Assembly: GCF_000591415.1 (NCBI RefSeq)
Contig: NZ_JEMF01000019.1
Location: 1-64,000, forward strand
Length of the DNA: 64,000 nucleotides
Origin: Cobetia crustatorum
GTDB taxonomy: Bacteria > Pseudomonadota > Gammaproteobacteria > Pseudomonadales > Halomonadaceae
Direction: 5' to 3'
Each line of letters starts with the position of its first letter. The first letter of the stretch is position 1. This document shows, one piece after another, positions 49,759 through 58,309 of this stretch. Both the position numbers and the translations under genes were made by a program. Below the pieces are notes generated by a model. The model made no database searches. It was not told the DNA's origin and was given only the letters and a program-made list of their open reading frames with translations.

Positions 49759-50799
49759 ATGACCACGTCTTCCAGCACCCAGCACACTGCGCTAAATGAT
49801 GCCGCCAGCGCGACCGATTCGCCCAACGCTGCCGATGCCGATTTTCGCGCCAGCGCACGACGTACCTTCGCGATTGAGGGTGCTGCCATCATCGCCCTCG
49901 AGCAGCATCTCGATGCTGATTTCGATCGTGCCTGCCAGTTGATGCTGGCCACACAGGGCCGTGTCATCGTCACCGGCATGGGCAAATCAGGCCATGTCGC
50001 CAGCAAGATCGCTGCGACGCTGGCCAGCACCGGGACTCCCGCCTTCTTTGTGCATCCAGGCGAAGCCAGCCATGGCGATCTCGGCATGATCACCTCGGCC
50101 GATGTGGTGCTGGCGCTCTCCAATTCCGGTGAGACAGCCGAAGTCACCGCCCTGCTGCCCTTGCTCAAGCGCATGGGCACGCCGCTGGTCTCGATGACAG
50201 GCAAGCCCGGTTCGACGTTGGCACGTGATGCGGATGCACACTTGGATACCAGTGTCGCGCAAGAGGCCTGCCCTCTGAATCTGGCGCCAACGGCCTCAAC
50301 CACCGCCGCACTGGTAATGGGTGATGCGCTCGCCGTGGCATTGCTCGAAGCCCGCGGCTTCACGGCAGAAGAATTTGCCCTCTCGCACCCTGGCGGCACC
50401 CTCGGTCGCCGCCTACTGCTACGCGTGCAGGATGTAATGCACAAGGGCAATGATCTGCCACGCGTGAATCTGGGCAGCCCGCTGCGTGACGCATTACTCG
50501 AGATCACCCGTCAAGGCATGGGCTTCACCTGCGTGATCGATGCAGACGAGCATCTTGTCGGCGTCTACACCGATGGCGACCTGCGGCGTACACTGGATCA
50601 ACATGGTGATCTGCGCGCGCTAAAGGTCGATGACGTGATGACCCGCGGTGGCAAGACTATCCGCTCCAGCATGCTAGCCGCCGAAGCAGTGCGCATCATG
50701 GAAGAAAACCGTATCAGCGTTCTGGTAGTCTGTGATGAGGATGAGCATCCTATCGGAGCCATCCACATGCACGGCCTGCTGGCCAGCGGTGTGATCTGA
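49759..50799 (+). CDS. kdsD: Arabinose-5-phosphate isomerase KdsD
   Basis: 346 aa from ATG 49759 (MTTSSSTQHT); an upstream TTG is not favoured. An N-terminal Ser/Ala-rich tail, SIS domain (VIVTGMGKSGHVASKIAATLASTGTPAFFVHPGEASHGDLGMI) and two CBS domains at the C-terminus (VQDVMHKGNDLP... and VDDVMTRGGKTIR...). Converts ribulose-5-P to arabinose-5-P, the first step of Kdo synthesis for LPS core. Followed by kdsC. Confidence 0.95.
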   Translation: MTTSSSTQHTALNDAASATDSPNAADADFRASARRTFAIEGAAIIALEQHLDADFDRACQLMLATQGRVIVTGMGKSGHVASKIAATLASTGTPAFFVHPGEASHGDLGMITSADVVLALSNSGETAEVTALLPLLKRMGTPLVSMTGKPGSTLARDADAHLDTSVAQEACPLNLAPTASTTAALVMGDALAVALLEARGFTAEEFALSHPGGTLGRRLLLRVQDVMHKGNDLPRVNLGSPLRDALLEITRQGMGFTCVIDADEHLVGVYTDGDLRRTLDQHGDLRALKVDDVMTRGGKTIRSSMLAAEAVRIMEENRISVLVVCDEDEHPIGAIHMHGLLASGVI

Positions 50800-50953
50800 A
50801 CCACTGGACGCGAGTGCTGTCTTCTACGACAGCAGTGCATTCAGCAAGCTAGCGCGGCGTTTGACGCCACTACGGACAGTCACTTGTTTGAGCCACATCA
50901 CCAGCCGTTCACAGGACAGCGTCAAGCACGCACGGAGTGCGAGGAGAAACATC

Positions 50954-51523
50954 ATGAGTGAGAGTATTTCCCTGACGGAAGACTACCCACAGGACATCAT
51001 TGATCGGGCACGTCACGTGCGCCTGCTGGCATTGGATGTGGATGGCGTGCTGACCGACAATCGCCTGCACTATGACGCCAATGGCGTGGAAACCAAGAGC
51101 TTCCATGTGCAGGATGGCCATGGCCTCAAGCTGATTCTGCGCAGTGGCATTCGTGTCGCCTTGATCACTGGCCGTACCTCTCCGATGGTGGAACGACGCG
51201 CCAAGGAACTGGGGATTCAGGACGTCATTCAGGGCCGTGAAGACAAGCTGGTCGCGCTCAGCCAACTGTGCCGTGAACACGATATTGAGCTCGACCAGGT
51301 TGCCTACTGTGGTGACGACCTGCCGGACCGCGAAGCTATCCGTCGCGTCGGTCTCGGTATCAGCGTGCCCAATGCCATGCCTTATGTGTTGAGCGAAGCC
51401 AACTGGGTGACCTCTCACTCGGGCGGTGAGGGTGCCGTACGCGAAATCTGTGACCTACTGCTCAAGGCACAGGGCCACTGGGCGTCAGTGCTCGATACCT
51501 ATCTACAGAGGTCGAACGCCTGA
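50954..51523 (+). CDS. kdsC: Kdo-8-phosphate phosphatase KdsC
   Basis: 189 aa from ATG 50954 with GAGGAG 9 nt upstream; in-frame starts further back are not supported. HAD-superfamily phosphatase; the nucleophile motif is LALDVDGVLTD, and motif II/III are ALITGRTS and YCGDDLPDREA. Removes phosphate from Kdo-8-P. The stop overlaps the lptC start (ATGA), so the LPS genes are coupled. Confidence 0.96.
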   Translation: MSESISLTEDYPQDIIDRARHVRLLALDVDGVLTDNRLHYDANGVETKSFHVQDGHGLKLILRSGIRVALITGRTSPMVERRAKELGIQDVIQGREDKLVALSQLCREHDIELDQVAYCGDDLPDREAIRRVGLGISVPNAMPYVLSEANWVTSHSGGEGAVREICDLLLKAQGHWASVLDTYLQRSNA

Positions 51524-52208
51524 TGTTACGTTTGCCCCGTCCTTCTCCGCGTCTATGGTTGATGCTGCTATTGCTGCTGGTCGGTGGCGTACTCGCCTGA
51601 TAGAGCAGCGCAATAGCCTTGAATCTGCCATAGGTACACAGGTCAACAGCGGTGAGCCGGACTACTATCTTGACGGGGCTGACATGACTCGCTTCGATGC
51701 GCGGGGCGTGCCGTTTCAAGACATGACTTCCCCGCACATTGAGCATACGCCCGAGGATGATGTCACCATCGCGCAAGCTCCAAAGATTAGCACCAACGAT
51801 AGCGAGGACCGCCGCTGGTATGCCACTGGCAAGCGCGGCGTTCTCAGTGCCGGTGGCGACACCTTCACGCTAGAGGGCAACGCACAGCTGCGTCAGCCTT
51901 CCGATGCCTGGACACTGGATACTGACGTACTGAACTACAGCCGCGAACAGAACCGTGCCTGGAGCGACGTACCCGTCGTCATTACCCAGAATGGTCAGCA
52001 TATCGAAAGCAACAGCTTCAGCGCGGATCTTTCCAAGGACTCCGCCGTGCTGGACGGTCGTGTACGCGGCACGCTTCAACCCGGCAAGGGCAAGAGTGCG
52101 GCCAGCAAGGAAGCTGAACGTATCGATGAGGGCAGCGATGCTACCTCAAACGATAGCGAAGGACGCGTCAACAGCACTTTCGAAGCCGCACCTGAAGCCA
52201 GTCAGTAA
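51523..52208 (+). pseudogene. lptC: lptC, LPS export bitopic protein, interrupted here by a one-base deletion (probable sequence error)
   Basis: LptC bridges the LptB2FG transporter to LptA in the periplasmic LPS bridge. The ORF from ATG 51523 encodes a short basic start and membrane helix (LRLPRPSPRLWLMLLLLLVGG) but stops at 51600. The periplasmic domain continues in another frame (LIEQRNSLESAIGTQ to the stop at 52208). One extra C after 51597 gives ...GVLALIEQRN... and a 228-aa protein. LptC is usually essential, so sequence error is likely. The tail is longer than E. coli LptC (191 aa). Confidence 0.88.
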
Positions 52209-52346
52209 TCATCATGGTACTTAGCGTACAGTCAGCGCGGCTGAGCACATCCCACGTGCTGCCAGTCCAATAGACTCCCTTATTCACTGCTTCCCGACGG
52301 CATGCCTGATCGAGAAGACATACCCGGTTCTGCCAAGGAGCACCCC

Positions 52347-52931
52347 ATGACTTCAACGACTCTCAAGCCCTTGACGGCCTGGCGACAGACTATTAACAGC
52401 AGTGTCATGGCCTTGTGCCTGACACTCGGCATGGCTATCACTGCGCCAGCAGCATTAGCGCTCGACAATGATGCCAATCAGCCGATCAACATCGCTGCCG
52501 ACTCCCTGTCACTGGATGATAAAGCCGGCACTGCAACCTATACCGGCCGTGTCGAAATGCGCCAGGGCAGCATGAAGCTGGATGCCAGCCGCGTTGACAT
52601 TAGCCGCGCCAACAGCGGCGAGATCTCATTGGTCAAGGCAACAGGCAAGCGTGCCTATCTGGAACAGAAACCCACTCCAGACGACAAGCTGGTCAAAGGC
52701 TGGGCAGACACCATTCTCTACCATGCACTGGAACGTAGAGTAGAACTGGTCGGTAACGCTCGTCTCGAAAAGGGTGATGACACCTTCGAAGGTGGCTACG
52801 TGGAGTACTTCCTCGACAAACGCCAAGTCAATGCCAACAACAGCAGCGACGCCTCACAGAAGAGCGACGGCAGTTCACGCGTACACATGACGTTGACACC
52901 GCGTGGCGCCAACACCAGCAAGGAAAACTGA
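52347..52931 (+). CDS. lptA: LPS transport periplasmic protein LptA
   Basis: 194 aa from ATG 52347, with AAGGAG upstream; the ORF continues further 5' without support. Signal peptide ending in APAALA (about residue 38), then the beta-jellyroll OstA domain (PINIAADSLSLDDKAGTATYTGRVEMRQGSMKLDASRVDI). Forms the periplasmic bridge carrying LPS to LptDE. The C-terminus is Ser/Asn-rich and poorly conserved. lptB begins 3 nt later. Confidence 0.94.
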   Translation: MTSTTLKPLTAWRQTINSSVMALCLTLGMAITAPAALALDNDANQPINIAADSLSLDDKAGTATYTGRVEMRQGSMKLDASRVDISRANSGEISLVKATGKRAYLEQKPTPDDKLVKGWADTILYHALERRVELVGNARLEKGDDTFEGGYVEYFLDKRQVNANNSSDASQKSDGSSRVHMTLTPRGANTSKEN

Positions 52932-52934
52932 GTC

Positions 52935-53675
52935 ATGACTGCCGCTCCCCTCCGCACGCTCAGCGCACGCCACCTGGCCAAAGCCTACAAGGGGCGCAAG
53001 GTGGTCAAGGATATCTCGCTGGAAATTCGTCAAGGCGACATCGTCGGCCTGCTAGGACCCAATGGTGCTGGCAAGACCACCTCGTTCTACATGATTGTCG
53101 GCTTGGTACGCGCTGATGCCGGCAGCGTCACCATCGATGACAATGATCTCTCCGACTCTGCCATGCACTTGCGGGCACGCGCTGGCATCGGCTATCTGCC
53201 ACAGGAAGCCTCAATCTTCCGCAAGCTGTCAGTGGCCGACAACATCATGGCGATTCTGGAGACACGCAAGGACCTTGATCGCAACGGGCGCAAAGCGCGC
53301 CTTGAAGAGCTGCTGAATGAGTTCAGCATCACGCATATCCGCGCCAGCACCGGCATGAGCCTCTCTGGCGGTGAGCGTCGGCGTGTCGAAATTGCACGCG
53401 CATTAGCGACAGAGCCGGATTTCATACTGCTGGATGAACCCTTTGCCGGTGTTGATCCCATCTCGGTAGGCGAGATCAAGAGCATCGTGCGACAACTGCG
53501 TGATCGCGGCATTGGCGTACTGATCACCGATCACAACGTTCGAGAAACACTCGATATCTGTGATACCGCCTATATCGTCGGTGACGGTCAGATCATCGCG
53601 CACGGTGATGCCGATACCATTCTAGCCAATCAGCAGGTACGCGATGTGTATCTGGGGCATGAGTTCAAGCTTTAA
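52935..53675 (+). CDS. lptB: LPS export ABC transporter ATPase LptB
   Basis: 246 aa. Walker [17 protein letters not shown], signature [15 protein letters not shown], Walker [20 protein letters not shown]. Powers LPS extraction by LptFG and delivery to LptC. Sits directly upstream of rpoN, the same order as in E. coli and Pseudomonas. No overlap with rpoN; a 228-bp regulatory gap follows. Confidence 0.97.
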   Translation: MTAAPLRTLSARHLAKAYKGRKVVKDISLEIRQGDIVGLLGPNGAGKTTSFYMIVGLVRADAGSVTIDDNDLSDSAMHLRARAGIGYLPQEASIFRKLSVADNIMAILETRKDLDRNGRKARLEELLNEFSITHIRASTGMSLSGGERRRVEIARALATEPDFILLDEPFAGVDPISVGEIKSIVRQLRDRGIGVLITDHNVRETLDICDTAYIVGDGQIIAHGDADTILANQQVRDVYLGHEFKL

Positions 53676-53730
53676 TCGGTAGCATGAGAGCAAGGCACCT
53701 CGTATCGCCGTCCCTCGCAGAATGACATTA

Positions 53731-53776
53731 CATGCTCAAGGATGTTGTTACCTCACTGGTATCAGCCTTGAGCATG
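53731..53776. repeat. 11-bp perfect inverted repeat between lptB and rpoN
   Basis: CATGCTCAAGG (53731-53741) and CCTTGAGCATG (53766-53776), 24-nt spacer. No T-tract follows, so it is not an ordinary terminator. Being 27 bp upstream of the sigma-54 promoter of rpoN, it could be a protein binding site or RNA structure at the end of the lpt transcript. Confidence 0.5.
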
Positions 53777-53802
53777 ACGTCCATACCACCTTCGTTGAAA
53801 CA

Positions 53803-53818
53803 TGGCATACAAGTTGCT
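53803..53818 (+). promoter_or_regulatory. Sigma-54-type (-24/-12) promoter upstream of rpoN
   Basis: TGGCATACAAGTTGCT matches the sigma-54 consensus TGGCAYRN4TTGCW at every fixed position, with the correct GG-to-GC spacing. Predicted start about 53829, 75 nt before the rpoN ATG and in the same orientation. Implies that sigma-54 may act on its own gene. Sigma-54 holoenzyme needs an activator, and no enhancer site is identified. Confidence 0.65.
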
Positions 53819-53903
53819 TGAATAATCTCTTTCGCCCCTTGTCAGTGCCCCGATCCACGGTATAGCGTAGAAGCACGTTCCTTTGCCGTGAATCGACAGC
53901 CCC

Positions 53904-55352
53904 ATGAAACCCACCTTGCAACTCCGCCTTGGCACTTCGCTGACTATGACGCCACAACTGCAGCAGGCTATTCAGCTGCTTCAGTTGTCGACGCTCGACC
54001 TGCGTCAGGAAATTCAACAGGCGCTCGAGTCCAACCCCATGCTGGAACTCGACGAGGACTATGAGGCGCTGGAAGTCGTTGAAGCACAGGATGCGAGCGA
54101 GATTTCCACTGCCGAAACAAACAGCGAGATCCCGGAAGAGTATCCTCTCGATAGTGACTGGTCGGACCTCTATCAGGATCACGCTGGCAGCCTGACAAGC
54201 TCAGGAAGTAGTAGCGGCAGTGATGACGGCCAGGATTTCGAGCGCAACACCAGTGTAGAAAGCCTGCAAGATCATCTGCGCTGGCAATTAGCGATGACCG
54301 ACCTCGACGACCGTGAACGGCAAATGGCGGAAAGCCTGATTGATGCCGTGGACGGTGCAGGCTACCTGAGCCTGACCCTGGACGAGCTAGTCGATGGCTT
54401 GCGGGGGCAAGGGCTGGCTGGCCTCAAAGCCTCGGAACTAGAGCAGGTACTGCTACGCTTGCAGCAGTTCGATCCCACTGGCGTCTTCGCCCGCGATCTA
54501 CGCGAATGCCTGCTGCTACAACTGGCATTGCTGCCCGATGACCTGCCGCTACTCGCGCAGGCTCGGCGATTGGTACGTCAGTTTCTTGAAGCGCTGGGAA
54601 ACGATGATCGCAAGCTACTCAAGCGCCGCCTGGGACTGGATGATGCTGAGCTGGACCACGTCATTCGACTGATACGAGCACTGGACCCACGCCCAGCCTC
54701 CGCTTGGGGGGAGCCCGCCAGTGACTATGTGATACCTGACCTGCTGGTACGCCATACTCGTCACGGCTGGCAGGTTGAGCTCAATCCCGAAGCGCTGCCG
54801 AAGCTACGTATCCAGCCGGAATATGCAGCGCTCATCAAGCGGGCAGACAAGTCTGTGGACAACACCTTCCTCAAGGATAATCTTCAGGAAGCGCGCTGGC
54901 TGATGAAAAGTCTCTCGTCACGTAATGACACACTGCTCAAGGTAGGGCGTGAAATCATGGCGCGGCAGATCGACTTTCTTGAGCAAGGTGAGGAAGGCAT
55001 GAAGCCTCTGATCCTCGCCAATATCGCTGAAGTGGTCGAGATGCACGAATCCACTATCTCGCGCGTCACGACTCAGAAGTACATTCATACCCCTCGCGGC
55101 GTCTTCGAACTCAAATTCTTCTTCTCGAGCCAAGTGGGAGGGAGCGGCAATGGCGATGCACATTCCAGTACCGCCATTCGCGCACGTATCCGAAAACTGA
55201 TTGCGGACGAGCCGGCGCGCAAACCGCTGTCGGATTCACGTCTGGTCGACCTACTCGCCAGCGATGGCATTGAAGTCGCACGCCGCACCGTCGCAAAATA
55301 TCGCGAAGCCATGAGTATTCCTTCCTCTAGCGAACGCAAGCGACTGGCCTGA
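53904..55352 (+). CDS. rpoN: RNA polymerase sigma-54 factor RpoN
   Basis: 482 aa. Glutamine-rich region I at the N-terminus (LRLGTSLTMTPQLQQAIQLLQ) interacts with the activator; an acidic region II (about 50-120); core-binding and DNA-binding region III, ending in the RpoN box ARRTVAKYRE at residues about 465-474. Directs polymerase to -24/-12 promoters. Precedes hpf, ptsN, rapZ and npr as in most Proteobacteria, and a terminator follows 70 bp after its stop. Confidence 0.98.
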   Translation: MKPTLQLRLGTSLTMTPQLQQAIQLLQLSTLDLRQEIQQALESNPMLELDEDYEALEVVEAQDASEISTAETNSEIPEEYPLDSDWSDLYQDHAGSLTSSGSSSGSDDGQDFERNTSVESLQDHLRWQLAMTDLDDRERQMAESLIDAVDGAGYLSLTLDELVDGLRGQGLAGLKASELEQVLLRLQQFDPTGVFARDLRECLLLQLALLPDDLPLLAQARRLVRQFLEALGNDDRKLLKRRLGLDDAELDHVIRLIRALDPRPASAWGEPASDYVIPDLLVRHTRHGWQVELNPEALPKLRIQPEYAALIKRADKSVDNTFLKDNLQEARWLMKSLSSRNDTLLKVGREIMARQIDFLEQGEEGMKPLILANIAEVVEMHESTISRVTTQKYIHTPRGVFELKFFFSSQVGGSGNGDAHSSTAIRARIRKLIADEPARKPLSDSRLVDLLASDGIEVARRTVAKYREAMSIPSSSERKRLA

Positions 55353-55422
55353 TCATCTAGCTAGCCAGAGGCCACTACCTTTGTCATGGCCTTAAAAATC
55401 GTAAATATCCACATCATGATCA

Positions 55423-55452
55423 GCCGGCTTGCATGGAAAGCCGGCGATTTTC
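55423..55452 (+). terminator. Intrinsic terminator after rpoN
   Basis: Perfect 8-bp stem GCCGGCTT/AAGCCGGC, 7-nt loop, followed by GATTTTCTC. Ends the lpt/rpoN transcript and uncouples hpf. Confidence 0.8.
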
Positions 55453-55878
55453 TCCCAAGGCATGACCGCCAGCATGTACCTCTCACTCCCAATTGCATGT
55501 TTTTAAAATCACTTTCGATAGTATTACCGATCATTCGTGCGGCTTTTCTTACGCAAAACCCCGCCTCCTTCGTGCTCATCCCGTACTTTTGACCAATCCA
55601 AGACGCCCACTAACATCGACGTACATGCTGACATTAGCGACTAACAGTCGCCTTCTTGTCACTCTTCCAGCGCAAACCGTCACACTCCTCTGTCATGGAA
55701 CGTTCCGTTCTCCCCCAGTGAGTTGAAGACAAGCCTTGCGCCACGATGCAGCGCAGCGTTGATCTTTGCTCAAAGCTTGGGCATTGTCGGGGTAGGCGCT
55801 CGACGCACCTGACACGAGCCAAGTTTGTTACTGGCAGCGGCAGGCACGGAAACCATGTAGCAGAGCGTCTTATCAGGG
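55453..55878. other. rpoN-hpf intergenic region without a recognised gene
   Basis: About 430 bp; one reading frame of 102 codons on the minus strand has no protein-like features or ribosome site. The sequence is of ordinary composition. A small RNA is possible, but I see no clear promoter-terminator pair to support one. Confidence 0.35.
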
Positions 55879-55906
55879 TTTGCTCGCAGTCAAAAAGGGT
55901 TACAAT
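55879..55906 (+). promoter_or_regulatory. Probable sigma-70 promoter of hpf
   Basis: TTTGCT, 16-nt spacer, TACAAT; start near 55913, 28 nt before hpf. The hairpin-like pair GGGTTAC/GTAACCC (55897-55919) spans the -10 and start. AAGGAG lies 7 nt before the hpf ATG. Confidence 0.5.
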
Positions 55907-55940
55907 TGAAAGGTAACCCGCTGGATAAAGGAGCGTGTCC

Positions 55941-56249
55941 ATGCAAGTGAATATTACCGGGCATCATGTGGAACTTACCGACCCTCTCCGCGATTATATC
56001 AACGAGAAGCTCGCTCGCCTCGAACGGCATTACGACAACATCACCAATGTTCAGGTGACTTTGTCGATCGAGAAGGAGCGCCAGCAGGCAGCCTGCACAT
56101 TGCATGCTGCCGGCGCAGATCTCCACGCCCTGGCAGAAGACCTCAACATGTACGCTGCCATCGACGCGCTCGCCGACAAGCTGGATCGCCAGCTGGTCAA
56201 ACACAAGGAAAAGTCCCAGGCTCGCTCTCAGGGCACCGGGACCCGTTGA
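55941..56249 (+). CDS. hpf: Ribosome hibernation promoting factor HPF
   Basis: 102 aa from ATG 55941, 7 nt after GGAG. Short-form HPF/YfiA beta-alpha-beta fold: MQVNITGHHVELTDPLRDYINEKLARLERHYDNI, then a basic C-terminal helix. Binds the 30S decoding region in stationary phase and promotes 100S dimers with RMF. Ten nt before ptsN. Confidence 0.96.
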   Translation: MQVNITGHHVELTDPLRDYINEKLARLERHYDNITNVQVTLSIEKERQQAACTLHAAGADLHALAEDLNMYAAIDALADKLDRQLVKHKEKSQARSQGTGTR

Positions 56250-56258
56250 CCTTCTGCC

Positions 56259-56729
56259 ATGACACTTGATCAGATCCTTCCCCCCGAGCGCACGCTTTAC
56301 GGTGTCCCCGGGGGGAGCAAGAAGCGGGTGCTGGAATTTTTCAGCACCTTCATTGCCCAGAACATTCCCAGCCTGGATAGTCAGGAAGTCTTCTCACGCC
56401 TGATTGGTCGTGAACGACTAGGGTCGACCGGTATCGGCCATGGTGTGGCCGTGCCACATGCACGCAGCCCGCATTGCAAGACGCCCATCGCGGCCTTTCT
56501 GAAGCTCGGTGACCCCATCGACTTTGATGCCATTGATGGAGAGCCCATCGACCTGCTGTTTGTGCTGTTGGTCCCTGAGGAGGCAGATGACACACATCTC
56601 ACCTTGCTCGGGCAGGTGGCTGAGCTATTGAACTCGCCCACCAATCGGTCAGCATTACGTCAAGCCGATAGCCAGCGTGCACTCTACGATGTACTGACAT
56701 CAGCCATCGCCGAACTTCCGGCGCGTTGA
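56259..56729 (+). CDS. ptsN: Nitrogen-PTS EIIA component PtsN (EIIA-Ntr)
   Basis: 156 aa. EIIA-fructose-like domain; the phosphorylated His is in GIGHGVAVPHARSPHCKTP, and the EEADDTHLTLLGQVAELL segment is typical. Receives phosphate from Npr and regulates K+ transport, KdpD and envelope responses. Follows hpf by 9 nt and has a terminator 7 bp after its stop. Confidence 0.96.
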   Translation: MTLDQILPPERTLYGVPGGSKKRVLEFFSTFIAQNIPSLDSQEVFSRLIGRERLGSTGIGHGVAVPHARSPHCKTPIAAFLKLGDPIDFDAIDGEPIDLLFVLLVPEEADDTHLTLLGQVAELLNSPTNRSALRQADSQRALYDVLTSAIAELPAR

Positions 56730-56735
56730 TCATCG

Positions 56736-56760
56736 AGCCCGGACATCGTCCGGGCTTTTG
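56736..56760 (+). terminator. Intrinsic terminator after ptsN
   Basis: 9-bp stem AGCCCGGAC/GTCCGGGCT with an ATC loop, then TTTTG. rapZ begins 82 bp later. Confidence 0.85.
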
Positions 56761-56841
56761 TACTGACAGCCACTGTTCGGGCTGCCCTCTCAGGCGCCAT
56801 TTGCACTCACTCTACGCTGACCTCGCCTTTGGAGAGCATTC

Positions 56842-57753
56842 ATGAAGATCGTGATCATCAGTGGCCGCTCTGGCTCCGGTAAATCGATCGCCCTTCAGGC
56901 CTTGGAAGACATTGGCTACTATGCCATCGATAATCTTCCCGGCATGCTGCTGGCACCGCTTGTCGAACAGCTAGAGAAAGACAGTCCTACACGTCGTCGC
57001 ATCGCGGTATCCATCGATGCACGCAATCTTCCTGATGCCCTGACGCGTTTCCCTGAGCTGCTCGACGATGTACGTCAGAGTGGCATGGACGTACAGGTCG
57101 TCTATATCACGACCGATTCCCGCGTGTTACTGGAGCGCTACTCCGCCACACGCCGTCGTCACCCGCTGACACGCGATAACGACCGCACCCTGGCAGAAGC
57201 CATCGAGATTGAGCAGCAGACGCTAGCGCCTATCCGCGAGAAGTCTGACCTCATCATCGATTCAACCAGTTTGAGCGTGCATGACTTGCGCTCACGCATT
57301 ACCGAGCAAGTCGCGCAACATAGTTCTCGCCACCTGACTCTCACGTTTGAGTCTTTTGGCTTCAAGCACGGCGTCCCTACTGATGCTGACATGGTGTTCG
57401 ATGCGCGCTGCCTGCCCAACCCCTACTGGGATATCAATCTGCGCGCCGATACCGGCCGCGACGCAAGCGTTGTGGAATTCCTCGAACACTATCCCGACGT
57501 ACAGGCGATGCACGATGATATCGCCGGCTGGCTAGAACGCTGGCTACCGGCATATCAGGCCAGCAATCGTAGCTACCTGACGGTCTCGGTCGGTTGTACT
57601 GGCGGACAGCATCGCAGTGTCTATCTATGTGAAAAGCTTGCTGCTCATTTTGCAGCATTACTGCCGGAAGTCCGCTTGCGCCACCGTGAACTCGGTATTC
57701 ATACCGCGCTCAATGGAGCAGATGCGCAAGGGGATGGGGATGGCGATGCGTAG
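56842..57753 (+). CDS. rapZ: RNase adaptor / nucleotide-binding protein RapZ
   Basis: 303 aa. P-loop GRSGSGKSIALQALEDIGYYAIDNLP at the N-terminus, and the C-terminal domain with DMVFDARCLPNPYWDINLR and SVGCTGGQHRSVYLCEKL, whose Cys-Thr-Gly-Gly motif is the predicted phosphate/sugar site. In E. coli it guides RNase E to GlmZ and senses glucosamine-6-P. The C-terminal GADAQGDGDGDA is repetitive and glycine-rich. The npr start overlaps its stop. Confidence 0.96.
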   Translation: MKIVIISGRSGSGKSIALQALEDIGYYAIDNLPGMLLAPLVEQLEKDSPTRRRIAVSIDARNLPDALTRFPELLDDVRQSGMDVQVVYITTDSRVLLERYSATRRRHPLTRDNDRTLAEAIEIEQQTLAPIREKSDLIIDSTSLSVHDLRSRITEQVAQHSSRHLTLTFESFGFKHGVPTDADMVFDARCLPNPYWDINLRADTGRDASVVEFLEHYPDVQAMHDDIAGWLERWLPAYQASNRSYLTVSVGCTGGQHRSVYLCEKLAAHFAALLPEVRLRHRELGIHTALNGADAQGDGDGDA

Positions 57754-58015
57754 TCGCGAGCTGACACTGACCAACAAACGCGGCCTGCACGCTCGAGCCG
57801 CAACCAAGTTGGTCAACTGCTGCGCTCCTTTTGCAGCGACAGTCATGGTCAGCCACGGAGAGCGCCGCGCCAATGCCACCAATGTCATGGCGTTATTGAT
57901 GTTGGCGGCCCCCTGCGGCACATCGCTGATAATCGACGTTGAGGGCGAACATGCTGACGAGGCCATGATTGCCATCACAGCGCTATTCGAAGCTCGCTTC
58001 GAGGAGGACGAATAA
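57740..58015 (+). CDS. ptsO: Nitrogen-PTS phosphocarrier Npr (HPr family)
   Basis: About 91 aa if it starts at ATG 57740 (MAMRSRELTLTNKRGLHARAA), 6 nt after AAGGGG; ATG 57746 is also possible and the rapZ stop lies inside. The phosphorylated His is in GLHARAATKLV, and the second HPr motif is ANATNVMALLMLAAPCGTSLII. Passes phosphate from EI-Ntr to PtsN, encoded just before. Older names are npr and ptsO. Confidence 0.92.
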   Translation: MAMRSRELTLTNKRGLHARAATKLVNCCAPFAATVMVSHGERRANATNVMALLMLAAPCGTSLIIDVEGEHADEAMIAITALFEARFEEDE

Positions 58016-58050
58016 GCGCCGGCCTTGTCACGATGATACTGCCGCGGCAC

Positions 58051-58160
58051 CTCTTTCGCCTCTTTCACTCCTCCTGCGCCCCCCTCCCTGTTTCTGACTA
58101 TCTCTTCCGCCTGTCCTCTCCCCCCGCATTTCCGTATCGCCTTTCTACTCATCTATACCT
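58051..58160 (+). terminator. C-rich, G-poor tract; candidate Rho-dependent terminator
   Basis: About 110 nt, roughly half C and under 10 percent G by hand count on the plus strand, dominated by CTCTTTC-, CCCCCCTCC- and CTCTCC-type blocks. This C>G bias without helix is the usual mark of a Rho loading (rut) region. It lies 35 bp after npr, where no intrinsic terminator is seen, and 150 bp before mgtE. Proposed only from composition. Confidence 0.4.
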
Positions 58161-58309
58161 GATCACGTCATTGACCAAGGGCTAAACCTCTTCTTCGTGA
58201 GCGACTATTGTCCTTTTGATAAGAAACACTGTTTTCTTTTATCGACTAGACCCCCTGCGCCAATGGTAGAATCAACGCTGTCCTTAATGTCGACAGGGGA
58301 AGCCGACGG

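Noticed and set aside
55634-55942. 102-codon minus-strand ORF in the rpoN-hpf gap
   Set aside because: No ribosome site and no recognisable domains; it runs into hpf on the opposite strand.
58016-58309. Mg2+-sensing riboswitch in front of mgtE
   Set aside because: The gap is mostly a C-rich low-structure tract and shows no M-box or mgtA-type leader features I can recognise.
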